Assembly (NCBI GenBank): GCA_001563335.1
Contig: LRSL01000109.1
Span: forward strand, 1 to 64,000
Source of the DNA: Candidatus Thorarchaeota archaeon SMTZ1-45
Lineage (GTDB): Archaea > Asgardarchaeota > Thorarchaeia > Thorarchaeales > Thorarchaeaceae
DNA length: 64,000 bases
Direction: 5' to 3'
Positions within the stretch are counted from its first letter, which is position 1, and every line of letters starts with the position of its first letter. A program made the translations under genes and the position numbers. The notes below the pieces were generated by a model. It was not told the DNA's origin and did no database searches. It was given only the letters and a program-made list of their open reading frames with translations. Below, piece after piece: positions 53,799 to 62,524 of this stretch.

Positions 53799-54929
53799 AT
53801 GAGTAGTGTCTGGACCAAGGCTAGGAAGAACACACCAGAGATTGATTGTGGTCTATGTGGTTTCACTACCTGTGGAGCTTTTGCACGATCAGTTGTCGTT
53901 GGAAGCGTGGAGATATCAGCTTGTCCTATTCTCGGTCTAGAGCGCTTTAGAGTAGAGAGAGAGGAGCTAAAAACCCTTTCAAGAGATGTGAAAAATACCG
54001 AAAAACCAGCTCCTGAGCAACCAGAAAGAGGTGTTCTTCTTTCAAAGCCTTGTACAGATTCTCCAGATCTACTCATGGCAGAGATGAGGATCTTCAATGG
54101 AGTATCTCCAGGAGATCCAATGAAATACGGAGTCCTTGATCCTTCAATACTCTGCTGGTTTTTAGACTGTGTTTCATCAAGATATGAAGACATGCGCTGT
54201 AGTAAAGAGCTTGCTTATGCATGGGGAAATATGGAGGAAATCAAAGTTCACATACTTAGAGATGGTCGAGTGAGAATGCGTAGAGCAAGAGGAGCGGATC
54301 ATGCGCTTGACTCGTTCAAAATTATCGAACGCACAGTTATGGGTGCGATAATTTGTAACTGTTGTGGGCAGGATCTTCTATCAGTTCTAGCTGGTCTTGT
54401 AAAGTCAACAGAAGAATATCATACCGTACTTAGAGCCGGGAGTACAGTGTTCCTGAACCGAGAGTTTGTTCAATGGATACCAAGCAATCAAATTCCAGAT
54501 ATAAAACCGGTTGCAGAGATGAGTAATCTGATTGATGAGCTCTACTCAGACATGACAAAGCGTGTTGATCAATTGATATCAGGAAACTATTCGAATGAAA
54601 GAACAAACGAAACACGCAGCAAGATATGCAAAATCATAAGTCTAATGGTCGATCCTCTAATGCGAGGAAACGAAACCATATTCCTAAGAGGGTTGGCACT
54701 TGCCTTCTTCATAGATAATGCGGTCATTGGTCTGAATTCTTTACATCAGCTATCAACTGAAGGACAGGTTGATCAAAAGTACGTTGTCAAACTCATGAGA
54801 ATAACAAAGAATTTGGATATGCAAGAGTATAAACCTGATACAATGAATGGCTCAGAGATTCTTGCATTTGCACACTGTAATAGAGTTGGTAGAGCATTCC
54901 AACTCTATGATAAATGGAAGAGAAATTGA
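53799..54929 (+). CDS. 4Fe-4S-domain protein (CdhE/RnfB-like N-terminus)
   Basis: The N-terminus has the 4Fe-4S layout EIDCGLCGFTTCGAFARSVV...ACPIL (C-x2-C-x4-C and a later C), found in corrinoid Fe-S proteins, RnfB and HgdC-like activators. A following domain (about 150-230) contains LAYAWGNMEEIKVHILRDGRV and an EICNCC-like motif (IICNCCGQDLL), which may bind another metal. The rest is helical. No enzymatic name is justified. It lies between two paralogous winged-helix genes on the opposite strand and may be their partner or target. Confidence 0.6.
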   Translation: MSSVWTKARKNTPEIDCGLCGFTTCGAFARSVVVGSVEISACPILGLERFRVEREELKTLSRDVKNTEKPAPEQPERGVLLSKPCTDSPDLLMAEMRIFNGVSPGDPMKYGVLDPSILCWFLDCVSSRYEDMRCSKELAYAWGNMEEIKVHILRDGRVRMRRARGADHALDSFKIIERTVMGAIICNCCGQDLLSVLAGLVKSTEEYHTVLRAGSTVFLNREFVQWIPSNQIPDIKPVAEMSNLIDELYSDMTKRVDQLISGNYSNERTNETRSKICKIISLMVDPLMRGNETIFLRGLALAFFIDNAVIGLNSLHQLSTEGQVDQKYVVKLMRITKNLDMQEYKPDTMNGSEILAFAHCNRVGRAFQLYDKWKRN

Positions 54930-54930
54930 A

Positions 54931-55233
54931 TTACATCATTTTGTGCCAAGCCATGGGTGGAATGCTTGACACATATGGGGTGTCTTTGTATCTCTCCAAC
55001 AGACTCCTTGCTTGATCCATATTCACATGGTATTTTGGTCGACGCATATCATGCAGGTTTGGAATTCGACGCAGAATCTTCTTGCTCAATAATTGCTTGA
55101 GTGCAAAACTAACAGTACGGGGAGCCATATCTAATTTGACACTGAGTTCCTTTGGACACATGGGCCCATCAATAATCAACGCACTCAAGATTGTGAAGGT
55201 GCTTCGGGGAGTTCTACCAGCTCTTATCGCCAC
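54931..55233 (-). CDS. Small winged-helix (MarR/TrmB-like) regulator, copy 2
   Basis: A 100-residue winged helix: TILSALIIDGPMCPKELSVK, DMAPRTVSFALKQLLSKKIL and a wing with IPNLHDMRRPKYHVN. It is a paralogue of the gene at 53327-53587, sharing the wing and the ensuing helix. The start is GTG behind GGAGGAACTG. It converges on the Fe-S gene with a 1-nt gap (stop to stop). The 200 nt upstream (55234-55434) appear to be noncoding. Confidence 0.7.
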   Translation of the reverse strand: MAIRAGRTPRSTFTILSALIIDGPMCPKELSVKLDMAPRTVSFALKQLLSKKILRRIPNLHDMRRPKYHVNMDQARSLLERYKDTPYVSSIPPMAWHKMM

Positions 55234-55434
55234 CTTTCAGTTCCTCCAAGATTCTTTTCAACATTTTTGAGTTATAGAATTAGAATATCTATTTGTGTGA
55301 AATCAATGGGTTTGAAATATACAGGACAACCTATGAAAGGAGCTAAAAACCGAAACAACTGTTGCGGATTTGAGACGTAAAGTGTAGGATTGAGATTCTC
55401 CTAAAACATATCAGGAACGTTGTAGCAATTAGCA

Positions 55435-55803
55435 GTGGTGCATGGATTGGCAGGGATTGTGTTCTTCAAAACAACGATGCTCCAAGAAATAGTTGAATTC
55501 TATGTGAGCGATGTGGGAATGTATGTGTGGTTAGAGCAAGAGGATTGCATCATTCTTAGTCATGGAAATCTTCTCCTGGGATTCTGCCATCGTGAGTCTT
55601 CAGATGTGGAGGGATTAATTACATTCTTTTATCCCACAAGAGAGGATGTTGACGCAATGTATGAAATGCTAAGCTATATCGCCACCTCTCAACCCGTGGA
55701 GAATGAGAAGTATCAGATTTACCAGTTCTTCGCTCAAGATCCAGAAGGAAGAATATTAGAGTTTCAGACGTTCTTGCATCCAATTGAACCAATTGGTTTC
55801 TAA
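55435..55803 (+). CDS. VOC-superfamily (glyoxalase/bleomycin resistance-like) protein
   Basis: A 122-residue single VOC domain. It shows VFFKTTMLQEIVEFYVSDVGM at the start (the first bab-bb unit), DCIILSHGNLLLGFCHRES and the typical final block FFAQDPEGRILEFQTFL with the metal-binding glutamate. It could act on an electrophile or sequester a drug, but the substrate is unknown. Two tandem GTG codons are possible starts (55435, 55438). Confidence 0.78.
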   Translation: MVHGLAGIVFFKTTMLQEIVEFYVSDVGMYVWLEQEDCIILSHGNLLLGFCHRESSDVEGLITFFYPTREDVDAMYEMLSYIATSQPVENEKYQIYQFFAQDPEGRILEFQTFLHPIEPIGF

Positions 55804-55997
55804 GCTTCAATATTAAACTTCAAAAAAGGACTGAACCATTAGAGCATCCTAAGTAGATAGGATGTTCGTATTCTCTCATTATGTCAATCCTCATCGAATC
55901 TACTAATTGTAGTTACTCTTTGTTTAGTGATCATCCAACTCCCTAAGAGGACGAACTCAAGTTGTTTATGCATTTTGTTAGAGTATGTGGCTGAAAA

Positions 55998-56570
55998 TCA
56001 AATGGCAACGAGGGTACTGCTCTCTGCCGACCACCCAAGTTCCTTTGCAGTTTTGAATGCTTCACTAGACTCAGAATATTTTCCTAAAATCCATAGTAAA
56101 AGTCGAAGTTTATTCCAGAGATCAGGATTCTTGCTGTCAGCCTTTATTTCAGCACGTACACTCTTCTCGAGTTTTTTATACCGCTTTTTCTCTTCACGCC
56201 TAGATTCGTCTGCTCTCTTGAGAACCTCCTGAATCTGTTCGCTTAGAATTCCAATAGGATGTGTTAGGAATTCCTCAGGTCTATCACGCATGAATGTGTT
56301 GATTGCAGATTTAGGCGTATCCTTTACTCGCCATAATTCTGCGGTGAGTAATTGATTTTCATAATCGTACTGCATGAATTCCATCAAAGCCATCAAATTC
56401 TTGGTTACAAGATGGTCATCCCCAAGAGTCTTCTTGCACCAATCTAGCTCTCGATATACAAGCTCAGACCCAACATCATAGAGAACGCTAGGAGTAGCAT
56501 CAAGCTTCTTCAAATCGTTCATTAGGTCTTTTATTGTGTATAATTTTCTATCAGGCAATTTAGGAGACAC
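55998..56570 (-). CDS. TPR-like helical protein of unknown function
   Basis: A 190-residue soluble helical protein. The last 60 residues (KLEKSVRAEIKADSKNPDLW followed by WILGKYSESSEAFKTAKELGW) match tetratricopeptide spacing. The first 120 residues are helical and charged. No enzymatic feature. The start is GTG behind GGTGGTGAC. It stands alone between the VOC gene and the photolyase gene. Confidence 0.55.
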   Translation of the reverse strand: MSPKLPDRKLYTIKDLMNDLKKLDATPSVLYDVGSELVYRELDWCKKTLGDDHLVTKNLMALMEFMQYDYENQLLTAELWRVKDTPKSAINTFMRDRPEEFLTHPIGILSEQIQEVLKRADESRREEKKRYKKLEKSVRAEIKADSKNPDLWNKLRLLLWILGKYSESSEAFKTAKELGWSAESSTLVAI

Positions 56571-56657
56571 TGCAGCGTCACCACCAATAATGTTTCGTAA
56601 ATGTAATTAATAGTTGATAAATTAACTCAGCGTGTAGCTCCAAAATGAACCAATGAG

Positions 56658-58010
56658 TTATTCAGAGATTCGTTTGACATACATTTCAATATCGAACTTC
56701 CTTCTGAGACCATTAGCATTCATATACCGTACTTTACCAAAGATTTCTCGCTCTTTCCAAGCTCGGTCATGTTTTCCAAAACACCAAGCTATACCTGCGT
56801 AACCATTTGAGTCTCGACCATCAAGTTCGTATTTGTCATTCAGAGTGATACAAGTATTGTAAGCCTCCTCAGGAGAGTCGCTCCACTCAATGATCTTCTT
56901 GCCCCAGTACATCCTCATGTATCCATGCATCTTTCCGTATACGGTCATTTCCTTCTGAGCAGCATTCCAGTAGGAGTCATGAGTTTTCGCTCTTTCCAAA
57001 TCATTAAGTTTGTAAGTATACTCTCGTAGGTCCATTGAATGCAGATCTAGAGTTTCCTTTGCCCAATTCGGGAGACATTCTATGTTATCATAATTCTCGT
57101 TGAAGAAGACGAAGTTCATACTCAGTTCCCTTCGGACTATTAGTTCCTCAAGATAGCTCTCTGAGCCAGGGCTATTTGAGTTCAAGATTTCAAGAGCTAT
57201 TTCCAATGGAGAGATTTGTCCAAAATGGAGAAAAGGACTCATATTTGAAAGACGGTCCTCGGCAGGGTCATTCCGCAACGTTTCAAAAACGACTAAGTCA
57301 TTGCATATGAAGTTTCTCAATAGTTGTCTTGCAGAGGTTAGCCCGCCTTGGAACCGAATCTTCTGAGGTTTCTGATTCTTAATTCGAAGTTTCATTAGCA
57401 CATCTTCAACATCTGTGAATTGAATACCATCAAGACCAATGTCCTCATAGACATTTTTGACTCGTCGTTTTTGTAAGGGCGTCAAGTATTTGTCAAGAAC
57501 CTTACTTATTTTTGGACGAATCGTTCCTGCTGAATATTCTTCTTTTTGGGATACTGTTTCAATTGGAACAATCACATTCGACTCAACCTGTATTAGAGGA
57601 CACTCAAGCGATTGAGCCACTTTCCGCCGCCAGTTTCTCTGATTCTGTTGATAGTCTCTATCAACTACAACCAATGATGCATCTGTACTAAGGGACGGGA
57701 TGATCTTCTTCGGGTCCCCATGATGAATTGCGAAACCAATTCCTCTTTTTTTCAACGATTCTTTTACCTCATATAGACCCTGAAGCATGAATCGATAATG
57801 TGAGATGTTGGCACGGGGATAGTTATCAACTAGGCAAAATACAGCTAAGAGCGGTTGATTGTATTTGTTTGACTGCTCAATGGCATATTCTAAAGCATGA
57901 TTGAATTCAGTCCTCTGAGATGACTGCATCCAATAAAGGACATAATTCCCGGTCTTTACCGCATTGGAGTTTAAGAAGCGAATCCGGTCTTTATTGATCA
58001 ATTCAGGCAC
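56658..58010 (-). CDS. phr: Class II CPD photolyase
   Basis: DNA repair enzyme that reverses cyclobutane pyrimidine dimers using FADH- and light. Class II landmarks are GNYVLYWMQSSQRTEFNHAL near residue 16, DRLSNMSPFLHFGQISP near 260, and the FAD/DNA region MRMYWGKKIIEW, then TLNDKYELDGRDSNGYAGIAWCFGKHDRAW near 370-425. The length of 450 is typical for class II. It implies the lineage meets light or carries the gene by transfer; class II enzymes are patchy in archaea. The start is GTG. The gene is downstream of the ECF transporter genes on the same strand. Confidence 0.92.
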   Translation of the reverse strand: MPELINKDRIRFLNSNAVKTGNYVLYWMQSSQRTEFNHALEYAIEQSNKYNQPLLAVFCLVDNYPRANISHYRFMLQGLYEVKESLKKRGIGFAIHHGDPKKIIPSLSTDASLVVVDRDYQQNQRNWRRKVAQSLECPLIQVESNVIVPIETVSQKEEYSAGTIRPKISKVLDKYLTPLQKRRVKNVYEDIGLDGIQFTDVEDVLMKLRIKNQKPQKIRFQGGLTSARQLLRNFICNDLVVFETLRNDPAEDRLSNMSPFLHFGQISPLEIALEILNSNSPGSESYLEELIVRRELSMNFVFFNENYDNIECLPNWAKETLDLHSMDLREYTYKLNDLERAKTHDSYWNAAQKEMTVYGKMHGYMRMYWGKKIIEWSDSPEEAYNTCITLNDKYELDGRDSNGYAGIAWCFGKHDRAWKEREIFGKVRYMNANGLRRKFDIEMYVKRISE

Positions 58011-58046
58011 TCTCTTTAAAATAGACCTTTTGAAGAATTAGTTCTT

Positions 58047-58817
58047 CTAGAAAGGTATTTCCCAAAGCATCCATGGTGGCAGTGGTATAAAGAATCTCAC
58101 ATAAACAACAAAAACTAGTACAAACAGTGAAATCATGACAACTGCCCACTCACGTCTTCTGAATTTAAGGACAGTCATGTAAGTTCTATTCTCACTAAAG
58201 CCAAATCCTCTGGATTCCATACTCTCTGCAATTGATAATGCTCTTCTGATTGACACAATTATCAATGGAACGATAATGGGCACAATGTTGCGAATTCGCT
58301 TGAGTAGATTTCCTTTGTCAAGCTCTACTCCTCTCGCTTTCTGAGCGTCCATTATTGCATAGGCTTCTTGTCCAAGCGTTGGAACATATCTCATCGCCAT
58401 ACTCATTGCGAAAGCGAACTCAAATCTAACACGCATCTGAATCAATGCTTGTGAAAGCTCATCAGGATGTACAGTCAGAAAGAAGACCGAAAATGAAGTC
58501 ATCAAAGCTACAAGTCGAAGAGTCAGTGCTATCGAGTGCGAGAAAGGATTAGGCTGAGTAGATAACAAAGTATTGAATATGATGATGAAAATAAGCAAAA
58601 TGGATAACCCTCTCATGCTACGAGTCCATCTGCCAATTGATTTTGCAGCAGCAATGATAGGAATTAGAAACGAGAATATGATTAGGAGCGGTATTATCGA
58701 TAGGAATAGAAGTGACACCACTGCAAGCACAATAGACAAGAACAGCTTTGCACGGGGGTCTAATCTGTGAATCACAGAGTCTTGACGAGTATATTGAAAG
58801 ATTTCAAGGAATGACAG
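58047..58817 (-). CDS. ecfT: ECF transporter transmembrane subunit EcfT
   Basis: Transmembrane coupling subunit of an energy-coupling factor vitamin transporter, with about five hydrophobic helices. The signature arginine motifs are present: HRLDPRAKL near the N-terminus, and MDAQKARGVELD and SMESRGFGFS further on, which contact the ATPases. An upstream ATG (58862) would overlap EcfA by 44 nt without a Shine-Dalgarno sequence. A CTG at 58817 sits 7 nt behind GGGAGGT and gives the normal family start (SFLEIFQY...), so a CTG start is possible. No EcfS gene adjoins. Confidence 0.85.
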   Translation of the reverse strand: MSFLEIFQYTRQDSVIHRLDPRAKLFLSIVLAVVSLLFLSIIPLLIIFSFLIPIIAAAKSIGRWTRSMRGLSILLIFIIIFNTLLSTQPNPFSHSIALTLRLVALMTSFSVFFLTVHPDELSQALIQMRVRFEFAFAMSMAMRYVPTLGQEAYAIMDAQKARGVELDKGNLLKRIRNIVPIIVPLIIVSIRRALSIAESMESRGFGFSENRTYMTVLKFRRREWAVVMISLFVLVFVVYVRFFIPLPPWMLWEIPF

Positions 58818-58818
58818 T

Positions 58819-59643
58819 TTATATACCTCCCAAGATTTTGACCACGATCTCTTCGAGGTCATCCATTAGCGTTAATCTTTCTGGAACATCTGGAAACACA
58901 TTATGCAGACATCTGGCGGTTTCTGTTAGCTGCGGTCTCGTAAGAGAGCACATCTCAATTACTTCATTATTACTTAGAACTGAGTTTGTAGGACCATCAG
59001 CTATTATTCTCCCATTGGCCATCGCAACAGTGCGAGGAAAGTTTTCAATAACAAACTCGATATCATGAGTGACTACAATAACTGCTTTGCCTTTCTCATT
59101 AAGCTCATTCAACATCATAGCAAGGGTCTCTTTTTGTCTTGCATCTTGCCCAATCGTGGGTTCATCAAGTGATAGAACTCTTGGTTGTGTGGCAAGTACT
59201 GAAGCAAGAGCTACTCGCTTTCGTTCGCCCCCAGACAACGTGAATGGAGACCGATCTGAGAGAGCTTCGAGGCCCAGATGATTTAGTGTCTGTTTACATC
59301 GTATCTTAGATTCTTCTTTTGAATATCCGAGGTTCTCCAGACTAAATAAGACCTCACGTTCTACACTGTCTAGGAAGAGTTGGTGGTCAGGGTTTTGCAT
59401 CACAAGCCCAATCTCACGAGCAAGTTCTGCGACAGAGTAGTGTTTTGTATCTACACCATCTAAGATTACACGACCCTTATCAGGACGAAGCAGACCATTT
59501 AGATGCTTCACTAATGTGGTTTTTCCAGCACCATTACTTCCCATTATTGCAACACTTTCACCTTCATCAATTTGGAGAGAGACTCCACGAAGTGCTGTGT
59601 ATAAGCCATCATAAGCAAAATGCACATCTTCCAGGATTATCAT
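58819..59643 (-). CDS. ECF transporter ATPase EcfA (first copy)
   Basis: ABC-type ATPase of an energy-coupling factor transporter. Walker A GSNGAGKTTLVKHL near residue 38, signature LSGGERKRVALA near 140, Walker B VLSLDEP(TIG) near 160, and H-loop VIVVTHDIE near 190. An in-frame upstream extension exists but the ATG at 59643 (MIILEDVHFAYDG) is the normal ABC N-terminus and overlaps the stop of the next ATPase by 4 nt. Functions as a heterodimer with the second copy and EcfT. Confidence 0.92.
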   Translation of the reverse strand: MIILEDVHFAYDGLYTALRGVSLQIDEGESVAIMGSNGAGKTTLVKHLNGLLRPDKGRVILDGVDTKHYSVAELAREIGLVMQNPDHQLFLDSVEREVLFSLENLGYSKEESKIRCKQTLNHLGLEALSDRSPFTLSGGERKRVALASVLATQPRVLSLDEPTIGQDARQKETLAMMLNELNEKGKAVIVVTHDIEFVIENFPRTVAMANGRIIADGPTNSVLSNNEVIEMCSLTRPQLTETARCLHNVFPDVPERLTLMDDLEEIVVKILGGI

Positions 59644-60482
59644 CCGTTTTTGACCTCCTGGACAATTGTTGCCAGTTCTGCGCCTGTGAGCGGTACTTTG
59701 TTGAGAACAATCCCCCGGTCTTTCAATCGTTTGTATAGTTGTGTTGCCTTCGGAATTCCAACACCAATCTCTTGGCAAAGGTCCATTGTCAAAATTTCAC
59801 GAGGTTCACCATCAGCTACGATACTGCCTTTGTCCATCAATATTACTCGAGATGCATCTTTTGAAACCAAATCTAATCTATGTTCAACAAGTACTACAGT
59901 CATATCGCGGTGGTTTAGCTCTGCTATCAAATCAAGAATAGTTGCAGCACTCTGAGGATCTAGATTTGAAGTGGGTTCGTCAGCCACAAGTATCTTTGGT
60001 TTAAGCGCCAACGTTGCAGCCATTGCTACTCTCTGTTGTTCTCCTCCTGACATTTCGTGAGGGTGTTTCTCCCGTAGATGCTCAAGGTCCAACATCTCAA
60101 TAAGTTCCTCGACTCTTCGACGCACTTCATTTGGTTCAACGCCAAGATTCTCAGGACCGAAAGCAATCTCACGTTCTACGTTCAATGTGACAAGCTGATT
60201 CTCTGGTTGTTGAAATACTAACCCAGCGATTGTAGCAAGTTCAGCAACACTACAATCTCTCGTGCTTTTCCCATCAATTATTACATTACCAGCAATGTAG
60301 CCACGATGAAATTGTGGTACAAGACCATTGATAGCTCGACATAGAGTAGTCTTTCCGCAGCCACTGGGACCAGTAAGAACAACATATTCACCCTCCTCTA
60401 TGCGGAGGTTTATTTTCCGAAGTGCTAGAGTTTCTGCTCCTAGATACTTGAAACTGAAGTCTGCAAACTCTATCAGGGGCAC
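59640..60482 (-). CDS. ECF transporter ATPase EcfA (second copy)
   Basis: Second ABC ATPase. Walker A GPSGCGKTTLCRAI near residue 40, signature MSGGEQQRVAMA near 143, Walker B ILVADEPTSNLD near 163 and H-loop VVLVEHRLD near 195. The start was set to GTG at 60482, preceded by AGGAGG at 9 nt, so that the product begins with the usual strand (PLIEFADFSFKYLG); the longer frame would overlap the DHH gene. Forms the heterodimeric motor with the downstream copy (4-nt overlap). Confidence 0.9.
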   Translation of the reverse strand: MPLIEFADFSFKYLGAETLALRKINLRIEEGEYVVLTGPSGCGKTTLCRAINGLVPQFHRGYIAGNVIIDGKSTRDCSVAELATIAGLVFQQPENQLVTLNVEREIAFGPENLGVEPNEVRRRVEELIEMLDLEHLREKHPHEMSGGEQQRVAMAATLALKPKILVADEPTSNLDPQSAATILDLIAELNHRDMTVVLVEHRLDLVSKDASRVILMDKGSIVADGEPREILTMDLCQEIGVGIPKATQLYKRLKDRGIVLNKVPLTGAELATIVQEVKNG

Positions 60483-60495
60483 TCTAGGGTTCCTC

Positions 60496-61503
60496 CTATA
60501 CTGGACTATCTTCGTTCGAATCAGTTGTTTTTTCAACAATCCTCCTAATGAGCTCTACCGAAGTGACAAGCGCCTTATCGAGGTTTGACTTTCCATTGGC
60601 TCCGGCGGCATTTGCATGTCCACCACCCTCACCCTCTATAATTTGACCGACTGGTTCCATTACATCAGAACCAAGACTGACTCCTGTCTTTTCGTAGAAT
60701 TCTCTTCTACTACGTGAGCTGAGTCTCACAACATCTTTAGATGGACTACCACCAACAATGGCAACATCAGCGCCTAACTCAATGAGTCCTCGACATGCAC
60801 TTGCTTCGAATGCATTGACTTTTGAAATAGCTACAATCCAATCACCAATTGTATGTACTTTAACTCGTCCGGCTGCCTTTAAGCGAGCAATTCTTTCAGA
60901 TTTGTCAGGCTTGATTAATAGAGATTTCATGCATTCTTGATAATTAGCTCCTGCAACAATCAGTTCAATAGCTGTGGATAGTGTTTCATAGCCTGCGAAG
61001 AAAAACCGGCGTGTGTCAAAAATCATACCTGTGAGCAATAGGTCAGCAGTGTTAGCATCAATTTGAACTCCTAAGTCAGAATATAGTTTCACCATAATCT
61101 CACATGTAGATGACATCTCATCATGTAATATTTGGTGCTCAGCAATCAGATTGATCTCGGGGTTCCGTTCATGATGATCAATCACTATCGTCTTTTTGGG
61201 ATTTTCTAGAATGTTTTTCAGTGAAGGTCCAAGTTGGAATCTGCTGTTTGTATCAAGTAAAACAAATAAGTCGTGGTTCGAGCCGGCAGTATTTGAAACC
61301 TGTACCTTGGGTGCGAATGTCTGTAAAACCTGATTCGATAGTCGACTAATGTCGTCTGCTGCAAGGTGGAGGTTACCATTAGGATTTAGTGTTTTATAGA
61401 GCCTAGCAAATGCAATCATTGAACAGACTGCATCAGGATCAGCGTTTTGATGTCCAAGAATGAGGAGGTTCTTTGAGTCCTTTAGGAGACTCTCTAGACT
61501 CAC
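60496..61503 (-). CDS. DHH family phosphoesterase (NrnA/RecJ-like)
   Basis: Phosphodiesterase of the DHH/DHHA1 superfamily. The motifs are complete: HQNADPDAVCSMIAF (near residue 18), LLDTNSR (near 88), VIDHHERNP (near 113) and the C-terminal GGGHANAAG near 300. Archaeal members of this group degrade short oligonucleotides or cyclic dinucleotides, or contribute to replication. The ATG overlaps the DUF3194 stop by 4 nt, so it is the last gene of the conserved cluster, followed by the ECF genes. Confidence 0.9.
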   Translation of the reverse strand: MSLESLLKDSKNLLILGHQNADPDAVCSMIAFARLYKTLNPNGNLHLAADDISRLSNQVLQTFAPKVQVSNTAGSNHDLFVLLDTNSRFQLGPSLKNILENPKKTIVIDHHERNPEINLIAEHQILHDEMSSTCEIMVKLYSDLGVQIDANTADLLLTGMIFDTRRFFFAGYETLSTAIELIVAGANYQECMKSLLIKPDKSERIARLKAAGRVKVHTIGDWIVAISKVNAFEASACRGLIELGADVAIVGGSPSKDVVRLSSRSRREFYEKTGVSLGSDVMEPVGQIIEGEGGGHANAAGANGKSNLDKALVTSVELIRRIVEKTTDSNEDSPV

Positions 61504-61811
61504 TTTTTCTTCATCTCCGTCAGCCGATTCTCAAGCCACTTCACTCCAAAATCAGTTGCATCTTGTAGCAGGTCATCAAGGGGTTGACTTGTACCGAACA
61601 GTTGATCTATCTCTATCTCAACATCGAGGTCAAGCTGACCATCAATTAGTTCCAAAGCACAGCTAACGAATAAAGTATCAATACTCTTCTCAGGAATCTT
61701 CTTCAGAATGAATTTGCTAATTTGTGATTCGCAATCTTCTGCAAGTTGCTCTAGAACATCCTCAGTCATATCTGGAAGTCCTAGTGTAATTATGGGACTC
61801 ATCTTTCTCAC
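61500..61811 (-). CDS. DUF3194 family protein
   Basis: A 103-residue acidic protein in the position always held by DUF3194 in archaea: between prefoldin beta and a DHH phosphoesterase. Internal pattern LFVSCALELIDGQLDLDVEIEIDQLF and a helical C-terminus match the family. Function unknown; it may accompany KEOPS or prefoldin. The GTG at 61811 overlaps the prefoldin stop by 4 nt; ATG at 61802 is also possible. Confidence 0.78.
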   Translation of the reverse strand: MRKMSPIITLGLPDMTEDVLEQLAEDCESQISKFILKKIPEKSIDTLFVSCALELIDGQLDLDVEIEIDQLFGTSQPLDDLLQDATDFGVKWLENRLTEMKKK

Positions 61812-62170
61812 TGAAGACGTAGGTTACGCTTGGAAAGCTCAAGCTGAATCTTATTATCAAGTTCTGTGAGCTCAGGGGTAAGTGTTGCGAGCTTGGTTTC
61901 AGCTTGCTTTATGCTCTTCTCAAGACCCTTTGCTTCAGTTTCAAGTTCGCTAACCATTGCAGGTTTTTCGACTCGGAACATGACCTGTCCCACAGCCTTG
62001 TAGGTAACCGTGTCATCAGGTTGTTTCCTTAAATTTTCAAGTGTTTCATTCAGCTGCTTAACCCGTTCCTTATAGGTTTCAACCATGTTAGTAAATGCGT
62101 CATGCTGACGTTTTAGATTATACAACTTCCGAATGTCAGAGTCCAATTCTGGAGGAATATTCTGAGCCAT
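61808..62170 (-). CDS. pfdB: Prefoldin subunit beta
   Basis: Subunit of the hexameric prefoldin chaperone that delivers unfolded proteins to the group II chaperonin. The 120 residues are two long coiled-coil helices joined by a short hairpin strand region (DDTVTYKAVGQVMFRVEKPA), the prefoldin beta layout; start MAQNIPPELDSDIRKLYNLKRQ. It is cotranscribed with DUF3194 and lies next to Pcc1 as in many archaea. Confidence 0.93.
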   Translation of the reverse strand: MAQNIPPELDSDIRKLYNLKRQHDAFTNMVETYKERVKQLNETLENLRKQPDDTVTYKAVGQVMFRVEKPAMVSELETEAKGLEKSIKQAETKLATLTPELTELDNKIQLELSKRNLRLQ

Positions 62171-62254
62171 AGTTAGTGCACTCCTGTTTTCTCAAAAAGC
62201 TCCTTTCAAACTGCGCCTTATTAGTTGGGACTTAAGCATTTTGATTGGTCGATT

Positions 62255-62524
62255 TCAGCCTACTTGCTCAATTGATTTGATGCAGGCGGAAACCCATGCA
62301 ATATAGGAGTTCATTGCAGCACGCAATGAGGTTATGTCGCTAGCCTCGATTTCGATGATCAGAACTTTATCTCGAACAGATACTTGAGTTGTTGCTCTTT
62401 CAGATGGACTCGACCGAGTTTCAGGTTTGAGAGCAGCAAGGAGTATTTCTGCTGTTTGTTTTGAGTCGACTGGAATCTCAATCACTGATTTTCCTGAAAC
62501 AATACTTGAACCCATCCTACACAT
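62255..62524 (-). CDS. KEOPS complex subunit Pcc1
   Basis: Dimerisation subunit of the KEOPS t6A-tRNA complex. The 89-residue protein has the Pcc1 fold pattern: SVIEIPVDSKQTAEILLAAL (strand and helix), QVSVRDKVLIIEIEASDITS (the central strand) and LRAAMNSYIAWVSACIKSIE (last helix). The ATG at 62524 overlaps the Brix gene stop by 8 nt. It completes, with Cgi121 (38.9 kb) and Sua5 (37.6 kb), three t6A components in the window. Confidence 0.88.
   Translation of the reverse strand: MCRMGSSIVSGKSVIEIPVDSKQTAEILLAALKPETRSSPSERATTQVSVRDKVLIIEIEASDITSLRAAMNSYIAWVSACIKSIEQVG

Noticed and set aside
53732-54193. 153-residue frame opposite the Fe-S gene
   Set aside because: Low-complexity serine/arginine composition and antisense to a frame with clear cysteine motifs; not a gene.
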